Positions 1 to 7,812 of a DNA stretch of 33,897 nucleotides are shown piece after piece (positions within the stretch are counted from its first letter, which is position 1; every line of letters begins with the position of its first letter). The notes beneath the pieces were generated by a model. It saw nothing but the letters and a program-made list of their open reading frames with translations, did not search any database and was not told the origin of the DNA. A program made the position numbers and the translations under genes. Source of the DNA: an uncultured Bacteroidota bacterium (GTDB lineage: Bacteria; Bacteroidota; Bacteroidia; Bacteroidales; VadinHA17); the NCBI GenBank assembly GCA_903824785.1, contig CAIJYD010000090.1:1-33897 (forward strand), given 5' to 3'.

Positions 1-1
1 C

Positions 2-127
2 GAAATACTACAGATTTTGAGTATCTCTTTACTGGACAAAACGCCTATAAAAGAGATACTTACGAAGTGCGATTACAATAATGTCAAAGAACTACAAAAT
101 AAACAACTAATAATCAGTGGGTTTTAA
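2..127 (+). CDS. C-terminal tail of a probable IS4-family transposase (partial)
   Basis: An open frame enters from the left edge and stops with TAA at 125-127, giving 41 residues. It contains a segment like ILSISLLDKTPIKEIL and then VKELQNKQL. This resembles the extreme C-terminus of IS4-family transposases common in Bacteroidota, which typically end with an 'LDKTPI..L' segment and a short variable tail. Only the tail is visible: the DDE catalytic residues, the start and the left terminal repeat lie outside the window. No clear terminal inverted repeat was found after the stop, only a short GTGGG/CCCAC hairpin at 117-135. It could be the end of an intact element or a remnant. The family call rests on a short stretch and is tentative. 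Confidence 0.45.
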   Translation, partial: EILQILSISLLDKTPIKEILTKCDYNNVKELQNKQLIISGF

Positions 128-150
128 GCGCCCACCAATGAAATTAATTA

Positions 151-158
151 TAAATTTG
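151..158 (+). promoter_or_regulatory. Bacteroidota -7 promoter element (TAAATTTG)
   Basis: TAAATTTG matches the TAnnTTTG -7 consensus of Bacteroidota sigma-ABfr promoters and lies 35 nt upstream of the ATG at 194. No clear -33 TTTG was found, so this is a motif-level prediction. Confidence 0.4.
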
Positions 159-193
159 AATGTCTTCGCTTTATTAACTTAATATCAAAATCA

Positions 194-580
194 ATGTACA
201 CATTCAGTTTTGAACGACTAGAAGTATGGAATAAATCCAGAATTCTTACAAAAAAAATTTATTATGCAACCCGATCATTCCCTGAATCAGAGAAATTTGG
301 ATTAACAGGACAGATCAGGAGGGCAGTTATATCAGTATGCTCAAATCTCGCAGAAGGGTCTTCCAGAAAAACAAAAAAGGATCAGGCTCATTTTTACAAT
401 ATTTCATTTTCAAGTCTTATGGAGACACTAAATCAACTTATTATCAGTAATGATCTGGAATATCTTGATAATCAATCCCTATTGGATTTTAGGAATGAGA
501 TTCATACCATTTCACTAATGATTAATAATTTAACATCATATGCTAACAGGAAAGAACCTTTACACGAAAAAAAATATTGA
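194..580 (+). CDS. Four-helix-bundle protein (S23/IVP family)
   Basis: A 128-residue protein of the four-helix-bundle family (PF05635). The family is named for proteins encoded in intervening sequences of some 23S rRNA genes, but it is often encoded by free-standing genes. The N-terminus has the usual 'F..L.VW..S..L' pattern (residues 6-18). The centre carries the family hallmark of FPESEKFGLTGQIRRA, then S.CSNLAEGS.R (residues 29-58), followed by amphipathic helices. Related folds include the accessory variability determinant of diversity-generating retroelements and proteins thought to bind nucleic acid, but no reverse transcriptase or rRNA is present here. Its function is unknown. It stands alone, with a TAAATTTG promoter element upstream and a degenerate 9-nt tandem repeat directly after the stop codon. 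The family call is firm. Confidence 0.88.
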   Translation: MYTFSFERLEVWNKSRILTKKIYYATRSFPESEKFGLTGQIRRAVISVCSNLAEGSSRKTKKDQAHFYNISFSSLMETLNQLIISNDLEYLDNQSLLDFRNEIHTISLMINNLTSYANRKEPLHEKKY

Positions 581-585
581 CTTTG

Positions 586-630
586 TTGAACTCCTTAAAC
601 CTCTTCAACTCTTTCAACTTTTCCAACCAT
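586..630 (+). repeat. Degenerate 9-nt tandem repeat, about 5 units
   Basis: Five consecutive nonamers can be read in phase: TTGAACTCC, TTAAACCTC, TTCAACTCT, TTCAACTTT and TCCAACCAT. The approximate consensus is TTCAACTCT. The block starts 6 nt after the stop of the four-helix-bundle gene and ends just before the promoter of the next gene. It contains stops in the frames inspected and is not coding. Function is unknown. Confidence 0.6.
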
Positions 631-651
631 TAGTCGCGTATCAAAATTTCC

Positions 652-659
652 TACCTTTG
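652..659 (+). promoter_or_regulatory. Bacteroidota -7 promoter element (TACCTTTG)
   Basis: TACCTTTG is an exact TAnnTTTG match that ends 7 nt before the ATG at 667, implying a very short or absent 5' leader. No convincing -33 element was found. Confidence 0.5.
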
Positions 660-666
660 TCCTGCC

Positions 667-1653
667 ATGAAAGAGCTCCTTTTCCTGCTATGTCGTTACC
701 CTTTTGATGAAACCAACAGAATGACTCTATCAGTACTGTTAGGTACGGTATCTGATTGGCCGCGAATGGTTAAGCTGATAAACGCCCATGGAATAATAGC
801 CCTGGCAGCTTATAATATCAAAGAGGCCGGACTTGAAAAAAATATCCCTGCAGAGGCAATGGCTCTTCTTGAAGAGGGCTTGATGCAGAGTGTGGTTCGC
901 AATACCTGGCTTACAGAGCGTTGGAAAGAGGTAAATGATATTCTTACGAAAGCAGGCATTAAACATATTCTTCTTAAAGGGATGGCGCTTGAACATACTC
1001 TTTACGGATCAAAAGGGTTACGACAGATGAACGATAACGATATTCTGTTAACCCGTGAAGATTCGCACAAGGCATGGAATCTGCTGCAGAAGGAGGGGTT
1101 TAGATTAGAACCCTTTAAATCTTTCTTGTTCAAAAAAATTATTTTTGATTTTGGACGGCACCTGCCTGCCTTATACAAAGATGGCTATATGATTGAAATA
1201 CACGATAATCTGCTATATCAGAAGGAAGTTCCCGGCTCGCATTTTCCTGACCCATTTAAGGATCCTGTTGAAATATCAATAAATAAGACAAAAGCTTATA
1301 TTCTTTCCAAAGAATTACAATTGAAGCATCTCATAAAACATTTTGAGGGTCATACTCTTGCAGGAGATTGTCAGCTACGTCTTTATGCAGATATTAAACT
1401 GCTTGATTCTGAAATCAATATTGAGTTGCCTGAAGCATTTATAACAGATCCGCTGCAGAGCAATAGAACAAAATACCGTAGAGCAGCCTACAAAACAACC
1501 ATAAATTCCATCTCCCCAAAAAACAGATTGCGGTTTATAATCGGAGATACCTTTCCCTCTTTAAAATGGATGAAAAACCGTCATAAGTGCAATGGGTTTG
1601 AGGCACTGCTATTTTACCCGCAGAGAATCGGGAAGCTATTGTGGCTTTGGTAA
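667..1653 (+). CDS. Nucleotidyltransferase family protein (PF14907-like)
   Basis: A 328-residue soluble protein resembling the uncharacterised nucleotidyltransferase family PF14907 (NTP_transf_5). The diagnostic stretch is ILLKGMALE.TLYG (about residues 101-115) followed by GLRQMNDNDILL (residues 117-128). D123 and D125 fit the DxD metal-binding pair of the pol-beta-type nucleotidyltransferase fold, and the preceding Lys-Gly matches the family's 'LKG' motif. An HLIKHFEGH segment (around residues 220-229) matches a conserved helical His motif of the family. Family members are often found next to capsule and O-antigen genes, and a polysaccharide block lies 6 kb downstream, but no substrate is known. 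It is monocistronic, with its own TACCTTTG promoter element. The ATG start fits that promoter. The fold is fairly sure and the function is open. Confidence 0.75.
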   Translation: MKELLFLLCRYPFDETNRMTLSVLLGTVSDWPRMVKLINAHGIIALAAYNIKEAGLEKNIPAEAMALLEEGLMQSVVRNTWLTERWKEVNDILTKAGIKHILLKGMALEHTLYGSKGLRQMNDNDILLTREDSHKAWNLLQKEGFRLEPFKSFLFKKIIFDFGRHLPALYKDGYMIEIHDNLLYQKEVPGSHFPDPFKDPVEISINKTKAYILSKELQLKHLIKHFEGHTLAGDCQLRLYADIKLLDSEINIELPEAFITDPLQSNRTKYRRAAYKTTINSISPKNRLRFIIGDTFPSLKWMKNRHKCNGFEALLFYPQRIGKLLWLW

Positions 1654-1690
1654 TTAATGTATTGAGATGATTAAGGTCAGGCCCAAATGA

Positions 1691-1719
1691 ACAGAGTGAA
1701 TAATATATTATCTCTCTGT
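1691..1719. repeat. Imperfect palindrome with AT-rich core
   Basis: ACAGAG at 1691-1696 pairs with CTCTGT at 1714-1719 around an ATAATA/TATTAT core, giving a nearly continuous hairpin of about 14 bp. It lies 38 nt after the nucleotidyltransferase stop codon. No T-tract follows on either strand, so it is not a classic terminator. It could be an mRNA 3'-end stabiliser or a protein-binding site. Apart from this and the TATTTTTG element, the 1654-1944 gap shows nothing recognisable. Confidence 0.35.
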
Positions 1720-1837
1720 GATCATGTCGGAATTAAACCTGTTCAAAGCCAATAATCCTGCCGGGCAATTAACCTGCAGAATAATAACATTCAATCCTTT
1801 TTCGTTCCTTTACCAATGATCGTACTGAATTAAATGG

Positions 1838-1845
1838 TATTTTTG
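1838..1845 (+). promoter_or_regulatory. Bacteroidota -7 promoter element (TATTTTTG)
   Basis: TATTTTTG matches TAnnTTTG and lies about 100 nt upstream of the preferred ATG (1945) of the large T9SS protein. This would leave a leader of roughly 95 nt, longer than at most other genes here. Motif-level support only. Confidence 0.35.
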
Positions 1846-1944
1846 CATTTGTAATTTAGGTTTATTGTATCTTCCTACAATAAAAACAGTTTTAAAGCAA
1901 CCTGTGAGGCAGATTTGAGGTCTAACAAAAAACTGACGAATAAA

Positions 1945-4900
1945 ATGAAGAAGCTCATTATATTTTTTCTGTTGCTGTTGGCATTTCAATCAAAATTGCT
2001 GGCCCAGCCAACAGTTGGAACCGGAGGTACTTATTCCACACTGGAAGAAGCTTTTAGTGCTATAAACCAAGGAAATCTGACAGGTGTTATCACTCTTAAA
2101 ATAACCAGCAGTACCTTAGAAACAGTCCCTGCTGTTTTGTATCAAAGTGGGTGGAATGGCACTTCAAACTACACTTCTATAAACATTTATCCCGATAATA
2201 TTTATACAATTGAGGGCGATTATGACGGACCTTTAATTGACTTAAACGGAGCAACCAGTTTGACCATAAACGGAAGAGTAAATGGGTCCGGGGCAATGGG
2301 GCTGACTATCACTAATATTAACGCCGGAGTTTATGCCTCAACCATTCAGTTTACCGAATCGGCAGCAAATAATACTGTTCAATACTGTACCCTTAAAGGG
2401 TCGGGAACAGGGCCAGCACCTTCTTATAGCGGAATAGTCTATTTCTCTACTTCATCAGCCGGAGGTGGAAATAGTAATAATATTATTGACCACAATGATA
2501 TTACAAGCTATTATGATGGCGTTACACTCACCAGACCTATAAGTGTAATTTGTTCGTCTGGCTCAGCAGGGGCGGAAAACAGTGGAAACACAATTAGCAA
2601 TAATAATTTTTTTGATTTCCTGAACAGAGGAGTGGCTTCATACGGAATTAATCTTCAGGCAAACACCACAGCCTGGACTATTTCGGGAAACAGCTTTTAT
2701 GAAACATCTCCCTTTGCTCCTTCATCAGCTGTTGCATTCAATATCATTTTCATTAAAAATACAGGGACCGGTTATAATGTTACCGGGAATTTTATTGGTG
2801 GAAATAGCTCTTCGTGCGGAGGAACCTTCACAAAAACCTCCTCTTCCAATAATCTGTTTTCAGCCATCACTATTGATGTCGGAATCAGCGCTTTAAGCAA
2901 CATAAAAAATAATACGATTAAAAATATAAACTGGAGTAATTCCGGAACTGCCGGATGGACAGGAATATCTGTTGTTGCCGGTACCGTGGATATCGGGGCT
3001 TCAACTGAAGGGAATACAATTGGTGCGACAACAGGCACCGGATCTGTTACTGTTACAGCCGGGTTATCGGGTAATAATGTTTATGGTATTAACATCTCAA
3101 GCACAGGAACTGTAAATTGCAGATATAATAACATTGGATCAATAACTGTCGCAAATACGGTAAATGCAAGTAATTTTTATGGTATAAATAAGGCTTCTGG
3201 AATAGGAACAACTACAATCAGTAACAATTTAATCGGAAGTTTGTCCACTACAAACAGCATCAATGCAATTTCTGCAAGTTTAACTGTGGCTCAGAGCGTT
3301 TTTGGAATCAATAATTCCGGAACAGGGCTTATTACCATAAGTTCAAATACTATTTCCAAGATGGTAAACAGCACAACAAATGCCAACACGGCTAATATTG
3401 GACGGATGAACGGGATCTCTTCCACCAGCGGAACAACGACTATTTCGAATAATATTATCTACGATCTGTCTAATGCCAATGCAAATAATGCCTCCAACCA
3501 ATCAGCTTCAGTTTGCGGTTTGGCTCTTGTGGGAACTACAACCAAAACAGTCTCCGGCAATATTATTTACAATTTATCTAACACTAATTCCTCATTTACC
3601 GGGAGTGTTATCGGAATGTTTATTATCGGGAACACAGGTGGTCCAAATAGTGTTGATCGAAATTTCATTCACAGCCTGTCCGTGGCAAGTGGGTCCCCTA
3701 CTGCCAGTCTGTACGGGATAAATATTTCTTCAGGTGCAACAACCTATTCCAACAATATCATAAATTTAGGTGGAACAACATCAACCACAATTTATGGGAT
3801 TTATGAAACCGGGTTGGCTAACAACAATAATAACCTCTATTTTAATTCCGTGTATATTGGTGGAAGCGGAACCTCCAATAGTTCTTACGCTTTATACAGT
3901 GCAGGTATTGAAAATATCAGGAATTTCAGAAATAACATTTTCGCAAATAATCGTTCCGGTGGTTCTAATTTGCACTATGCTGCTTATATCACCGTCCCAA
4001 CAACCGGAACTATAACCTGCAATTATAATGATTATTATGCTTACGGTGTTGGAACAGTTTTGGGTTATTATGGAACTAATAAAACAGTTCTGCCTATTGT
4101 AACAGGCCAGGATGTAAACAGTCTGACAGACAATCCGGGTTTCCTGAATCCGGGGAGTACAACAGCAACCGATTATAAAATAAATGTCCCGTTAATTGGT
4201 GTTTCCGGAACAGGCATTTCAGCCGATTACGAAGCAGCTTCAAGAGTTAACCCTACCGTTGGTGCATTTGAACTTCCAATAAACAAGTGGACAGGCACCG
4301 CAAGTCCTAACTGGAACGAGCCCGGCAGCTGGACAGTCAATGTACCTGTTGGAAATAACATCAATCTCATTTTTGCAGATTCGCCTGGTAACAATTGCAC
4401 GCTTGTTGCCGATCAAACTATAAACGATATTACCAATTCTCAGGGTGCATACCGTTTGGTAACTGATGGTAATAAACTTACTGTGACCGGGAATATTAAC
4501 TTTACTAACGGAGCTCAGTTTGACGCTTCCGGTTCCGGATCCACAATAGAGTTTGCGGGGACAGCTGCCCAATCGATCCCCTCCGGAGCCTTTCTGGGTA
4601 ACAATGTCTATAATCTTACTGTAAATAACTCCAGTAATGTCACGCTAAGCGGAACTCTTAATCTGGTATATTCATTATCTGCATCTTCAGGCCGCCTTGA
4701 TGCAGCCAGCAATTCCTCCACTATTGCATTTGCAGGCGGAAGTGCACAGTCAATCCCTTTAAATACTTTCCTCAACGACCAGGTTTATAACCTTACGGTT
4801 AATAATGCAGCCGGTGTTACCTTATCCGGGTCGCTGAGTATCTTAAATGCTTTAACAACCCCTTCAGGAAAACTTGACGCCTCAACAAACTCTCCTACAT

Positions 4901-6729
4901 TGATTTTTGCTGGCACATCCTCTCAATCAATCCCTTCCGGTGCCTTTCTGGATGACAAGGTCTATAATCTTACTGTAAATAACTCCAACAATCTCGCAGT
5001 CTCCGGAACCCTTAATCTGCTGAATACCCTTACCACTACCTCAGGGGTGCTCGATGCAAATACCAATTCACCAACCCTTTTGATTTATGGCGGATCAGTT
5101 GCACAAACAATTTCAGGAGGTCAGCTTGCCGGCGGGAAGGTCTATAACTTAACTATTGATAACACAGCCGGAGTAACTCTTACTTCTGATCTGACAATCG
5201 ATAATGCATTAACAATTAATTCCTTAACGCGGTTTACAGTTTCTGCCGCGAAACGATTGACGGTAACAGGAAATCTTACCAACAGTGCCGGAAATGCTGG
5301 TTTTGTTTTCAAGTCAGATGCAACAGGTGACGGGAAATTAATCAGTGGCTTTTCAGTACGAGGAACCGTCGAACTGTTTCTCACCGGTGGTACCGGTGCT
5401 TCAGGTCCGATATACCACTATTTTGTTCCTCCTGTCAGCTCAATGGGTATTGATAATTCTTCTGTTTCAGCTGCTGCAGTCAGCCTTGGTCTTTCCCCCA
5501 CAAATTTTGTCGGAGACCTGCTGGCTTACAGTGAATCAGATGCAGGACCAAATAAGGATCTGGGCTGGCAGTATTTCGATGGATATGTGCCTGACGGATA
5601 TACCTATTCCAGTGTTCCTTTCTCCACCATCAGTGGCACCAAAGGATATAATATCAGATTAAGAGGGGATGATAAAATTACTTTTACAGGATTTTTAAAC
5701 GCTCCATCACGTACTTTCCCCAGCCTGAGCTATACAAGTTTAGGGTGGAACCTTGTTGGTAACCCATATCCATGCAATTATGATCTGACCGGTATACCGG
5801 AGCTAATGAATTCTGACGACGTAGATAATACTATTTATTTTAACCGCAATGGGGGCTATGCGGTCTGGAATGTAGGACTCAATACAGGTACTTCAGGCTA
5901 TTCCGGTATAATGCCGCCAATGCAGGGCTTCTTTGTTCATGTTATTGCAGCAGGTTCAGATTTAACTATTCCGGCTGCCTCTAAATCTTCTTCAGCAGCT
6001 CAGCCTCAAAGGTCAAAAGGGGCAGATGCCTCAGATTCAAAAACAGCCATTAAGCTGAAGAAAATTAAACTTGTTCTGAATAATGGTCCCATTCCTGATG
6101 AAACCATTGTTTGCCTGCTGGAGAATGCCACAACCGGATTTGACGGCGATTATGATGCATATAAACTGTTTGGTGGCACCACTACTACTCCATTCATTTA
6201 TACTGAACTAAATGCAATAAAATATGCAATTAACTCTGTTCAGGAATCGGAAACGGGGCCTGTCATAATCCCGGTTACTGTTGTGATAAAGAGTCAGGGA
6301 GAATATAAAATAGATATAACCGAATTTGAAAATCTTGAAAACCTGAGGGTTGTGCTGAAGCATGGCGACGTAATGACAAACCTGAGTAAAAACAGCAGTT
6401 ATTCCTTTTCATCGGATGCAGGTACATTCAAAGACTTCCAGTTAATAATAGGCAATACAATAACTAATTCTGAAACTTTGGTAAAGAGCCCCTTAAAAAC
6501 CTGGTACAGCAAAACCTTCCTGTATATTAATTATCCGACAGAAACAACATCAGCCAATGGCAGGATTGTTATTTATAATATGCAGGGGAAGCCGGTTTAT
6601 TCTAATAATCTGATTAACATTGCACCGGGGGAAACAGTACAATTACCTCTTAATTTGCCTGAAGGAGTCTATATTACACGTATTACCGGCATAAATGAAC
6701 CTTTTGTTTCGAAGATTGTGGTATATTAA
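1945..6729 (+). CDS. Large T9SS-secreted beta-helix and repeat surface protein
   Basis: A 1594-residue exported protein. The ATG at 1945 is preferred over the in-frame TTG at 1915 because it begins a clean signal peptide (MKKLIIFFLLLLAFQSKLLAQ, cleavage after AQ). Residues about 20-770 form an Asn/Ser/Thr-rich region with recurrent 'NNI....TISNNxI' turns, typical of right-handed parallel beta-helix (pectate-lyase-like) folds. From about residue 780 comes a WTGTASPNWNEPGSWT segment, then four 59-residue repeats (residues 860-1095). Next is a GWNLVGNPYP motif common in Bacteroidota secreted proteins. The C-terminal ~60 residues (GRIVIYNMQGKPVYS...LPEGVYITRI...SKIVVY) are a type A T9SS sorting domain, which directs outer-membrane translocation and surface attachment or release. 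It is probably an adhesin or surface fibre. No glycosidase catalytic motif was recognised, so an enzymatic role cannot be confirmed. Confidence 0.85.
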   Translation: MKKLIIFFLLLLAFQSKLLAQPTVGTGGTYSTLEEAFSAINQGNLTGVITLKITSSTLETVPAVLYQSGWNGTSNYTSINIYPDNIYTIEGDYDGPLIDLNGATSLTINGRVNGSGAMGLTITNINAGVYASTIQFTESAANNTVQYCTLKGSGTGPAPSYSGIVYFSTSSAGGGNSNNIIDHNDITSYYDGVTLTRPISVICSSGSAGAENSGNTISNNNFFDFLNRGVASYGINLQANTTAWTISGNSFYETSPFAPSSAVAFNIIFIKNTGTGYNVTGNFIGGNSSSCGGTFTKTSSSNNLFSAITIDVGISALSNIKNNTIKNINWSNSGTAGWTGISVVAGTVDIGASTEGNTIGATTGTGSVTVTAGLSGNNVYGINISSTGTVNCRYNNIGSITVANTVNASNFYGINKASGIGTTTISNNLIGSLSTTNSINAISASLTVAQSVFGINNSGTGLITISSNTISKMVNSTTNANTANIGRMNGISSTSGTTTISNNIIYDLSNANANNASNQSASVCGLALVGTTTKTVSGNIIYNLSNTNSSFTGSVIGMFIIGNTGGPNSVDRNFIHSLSVASGSPTASLYGINISSGATTYSNNIINLGGTTSTTIYGIYETGLANNNNNLYFNSVYIGGSGTSNSSYALYSAGIENIRNFRNNIFANNRSGGSNLHYAAYITVPTTGTITCNYNDYYAYGVGTVLGYYGTNKTVLPIVTGQDVNSLTDNPGFLNPGSTTATDYKINVPLIGVSGTGISADYEAASRVNPTVGAFELPINKWTGTASPNWNEPGSWTVNVPVGNNINLIFADSPGNNCTLVADQTINDITNSQGAYRLVTDGNKLTVTGNINFTNGAQFDASGSGSTIEFAGTAAQSIPSGAFLGNNVYNLTVNNSSNVTLSGTLNLVYSLSASSGRLDAASNSSTIAFAGGSAQSIPLNTFLNDQVYNLTVNNAAGVTLSGSLSILNALTTPSGKLDASTNSPTLIFAGTSSQSIPSGAFLDDKVYNLTVNNSNNLAVSGTLNLLNTLTTTSGVLDANTNSPTLLIYGGSVAQTISGGQLAGGKVYNLTIDNTAGVTLTSDLTIDNALTINSLTRFTVSAAKRLTVTGNLTNSAGNAGFVFKSDATGDGKLISGFSVRGTVELFLTGGTGASGPIYHYFVPPVSSMGIDNSSVSAAAVSLGLSPTNFVGDLLAYSESDAGPNKDLGWQYFDGYVPDGYTYSSVPFSTISGTKGYNIRLRGDDKITFTGFLNAPSRTFPSLSYTSLGWNLVGNPYPCNYDLTGIPELMNSDDVDNTIYFNRNGGYAVWNVGLNTGTSGYSGIMPPMQGFFVHVIAAGSDLTIPAASKSSSAAQPQRSKGADASDSKTAIKLKKIKLVLNNGPIPDETIVCLLENATTGFDGDYDAYKLFGGTTTTPFIYTELNAIKYAINSVQESETGPVIIPVTVVIKSQGEYKIDITEFENLENLRVVLKHGDVMTNLSKNSSYSFSSDAGTFKDFQLIIGNTITNSETLVKSPLKTWYSKTFLYINYPTETTSANGRIVIYNMQGKPVYSNNLINIAPGETVQLPLNLPEGVYITRITGINEPFVSKIVVY
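4522..5229 (+). repeat. Four tandem 177-bp (59-aa) repeats inside the T9SS protein gene
   Basis: Equivalent LDAxxxS codons begin at 4522, 4699, 4876 and 5053, exactly 177 bp apart. Each unit reads roughly 'DA..nSptl.FaG...QsIp.g.f....VYNLTvnN..gvtLsg.L.l.n.Lt..sG'. Units 1 and 3 share a long identical stretch (for example GTCTATAATCTTACTGTAAA) and NNSS/NNSN variants, whereas units 2 and 4 share the AAGV/TAGV variant. This suggests an ABAB duplication history. The units are protein-coding, not CRISPR. Confidence 0.85.
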
Positions 6730-6791
6730 TGAATCCTGAATATTCTTTAGTTCTGATTTGTGAAGAAGAAACAATATATTAAACCAATTAT

Positions 6792-6820
6792 TAAAAAGAT
6801 AGTATTGGATTATACTATCT
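6792..6820 (-). terminator. Possible intrinsic terminator for minus-strand transcription
   Basis: AGATAGTAT (6797-6805) and ATACTATCT (6812-6820) form a perfect 9-bp stem with a 6-nt loop. Read on the minus strand, the stem runs into TTTTT (complement of 6793-6797). It would end transcripts coming from the minus-strand antiterminator gene about 230 nt upstream. The stem is AT-rich, so strength is doubtful. Confidence 0.4.
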
Positions 6821-6830
6821 CAATACAGAT

Positions 6831-6950
6831 GCAGTCGGGTCCCGTTGACCCTCCTCCGCGTAAAAGCGGCAGTGGGGGAAGCTCTGAGCCCTTCTCGTCC
6901 CCCTTTGGAGATAAACCTTTCGGTTAAGAAAACTTTAATTATTATATCAG
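6831..6950. other. GC-rich hairpin-dense intergenic segment, possible structured RNA
   Basis: This part of the 322-nt gap between convergent genes is far more GC-rich than its AT-rich flanks. It contains four separate inverted repeats: GGGTC/GACCC (6837-6841/6847-6851), CCGC/GCGG (6856-6859/6866-6869), GGGGGA/TCCCCC (6874-6879/6898-6903) and AACC/GGTT (6914-6917/6922-6925). An intrinsic terminator follows on the plus strand. It might be a small RNA, a 3' UTR structure or an old repeat remnant. No known RNA family was recognised. Confidence 0.35.
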
Positions 6951-6978
6951 GAGTGCCAGAGAGCACTCTTTTTTTATT
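6949..6978 (+). terminator. Intrinsic terminator, plus strand
   Basis: GAGTGC (6951-6956) and GCACTC (6963-6968) form a stem with a 6-nt loop, followed directly by seven T residues and then ATT (6969-6978). It is a good rho-independent terminator shape on the plus strand. The only upstream plus-strand gene is the T9SS protein, which ends 220 nt earlier, unless an unannotated RNA lies between. Confidence 0.65.
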
Positions 6979-7051
6979 CCCGGCTGGCGCCAGGGTATTT
7001 GCATACATTAATGGTTCTTTTTGATCACTTCCTTTAAGGTCCTGCAACCTG

Positions 7052-7615
7052 CTAAATCTTCCTCAGAAAGGTCTTCGGGATCTTAAGAATCAGGTTCTGG
7101 TCGAGCTTATCGATCCGAACAACAACACGATTCTGACTTCCGATTTTAATCAGCTCTCCTCGCAGTCCGACTAATGAGCCACTCACCACTTCAACATTAT
7201 CTCCTTTTGCAAATTTCCCGGAAGAGACTTCAATGTCTGCATCGCTGTTGATCAGCAAACGAAGAATGTCTATCTGATTCTGCGGTATCGAAACGGCCTG
7301 TCCTTCAAAAGAGACGAATTTAACAACTCCGAAGATTTGATATACCACAGGAAATGTTTTTCTTTTTACCTTAACAAAAATGTATGAGGAGAGTAGTGGC
7401 TTTTCTACCAGTTTCTTACGGTCACTCCACATCCTGTAGGTTTTTTGCAGAGGAAGAAATGTTTCAATACCTGCCTCAACAAGTCGCTTATAAACAAGTT
7501 TTTCAGCTCTTGGCCTGGTATAAAGCGCATACCACTTCTCTTCCGAACCAATGATCTGTGCGAGTTTTATCTGTTCTGACGGGATCTCCTCCTGGTTTGC
7601 CATATCTGTGCGCAT
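7052..7615 (-). CDS. UpxY-family transcription antiterminator (NusG-like)
   Basis: A 187-residue NusG-superfamily protein of the UpxY type. UpxY proteins bind RNA polymerase at the start of Bacteroidota capsule or exopolysaccharide operons and prevent premature termination in the leader. The NGN domain (about residues 20-115) opens with WYALYTRPRAEKLVYKRL and contains FLPLQKTYRMWSDRKK and the SYIFVKV strand. The KOW domain (about 130-165) carries GDNVEVVSGSLVGLRGEL. The first ATG is at 7615; a second in-frame Met at 7603 (MANQEE) would give 183 residues and a more usual leader length. A TATCTTTG promoter element lies 10 nt upstream of 7615. The gene is divergent from the Wzi/sugar-transferase pair rather than leading it, and nothing follows it on its own strand. 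The family call is firm and its target operon is unknown. Confidence 0.9.
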   Translation of the reverse strand: MRTDMANQEEIPSEQIKLAQIIGSEEKWYALYTRPRAEKLVYKRLVEAGIETFLPLQKTYRMWSDRKKLVEKPLLSSYIFVKVKRKTFPVVYQIFGVVKFVSFEGQAVSIPQNQIDILRLLINSDADIEVSSGKFAKGDNVEVVSGSLVGLRGELIKIGSQNRVVVRIDKLDQNLILKIPKTFLRKI

Positions 7616-7625
7616 AAAATGATTT

Positions 7626-7633
7626 CAAAGATA
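7626..7633 (-). promoter_or_regulatory. Bacteroidota -7 promoter element (TATCTTTG) for the upxY-like gene
   Basis: The plus strand shows CAAAGATA, which is TATCTTTG on the minus strand. It ends 10 nt before the ATG at 7615 and is an exact TAnnTTTG match. Confidence 0.5.
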
Positions 7634-7787
7634 ATTTTTTTATCTGTTCATTCCGTACTGCATTTTATCATTGTTATTTTCTTTATACCAATATCATTTA
7701 AATTAATCTTGAAAAAGAAGTCCGGATTTTATTTCCTCCTTACTGCTGCCCATACATACTGCTTGACGTGATGACAACAAATAGTTA

Positions 7788-7795
7788 TATATTTG
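7788..7795 (+). promoter_or_regulatory. Bacteroidota -7 promoter element (TATATTTG) for the Wzi-like gene
   Basis: TATATTTG is an exact TAnnTTTG match 17 nt upstream of the ATG at 7813. A TTGAC at 7763-7767 lies near the -33 position, although the spacing is about 20 nt. This element sits inside the upstream extension of the reading frame and so argues for the 7813 start. Confidence 0.5.
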
Positions 7796-7812
7796 CCAAT
7801 ATATCCTTTCAG

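Noticed and set aside
194-580. A diversity-generating retroelement, because Avd proteins share the four-helix-bundle fold
   Set aside because: No reverse transcriptase, template repeat or variable C-type-lectin gene is present in the window.
4522-5229. A CRISPR-like regular repeat pattern
   Set aside because: The period is 177 bp, the repeats are diverged, and the frame is open throughout; these are protein repeats.
6844-6854. A shared 11-nt word (GTTGACCCTCC) near 6844 and near 33821
   Set aside because: An 11-nt match is expected many times by chance in 34 kb, and the flanks do not agree.
6820-7047. A 75-residue minus-strand frame between the T9SS and UpxY genes
   Set aside because: Its sequence is mostly the translation of the hairpin-rich block and terminator; no family or start signal supports it.
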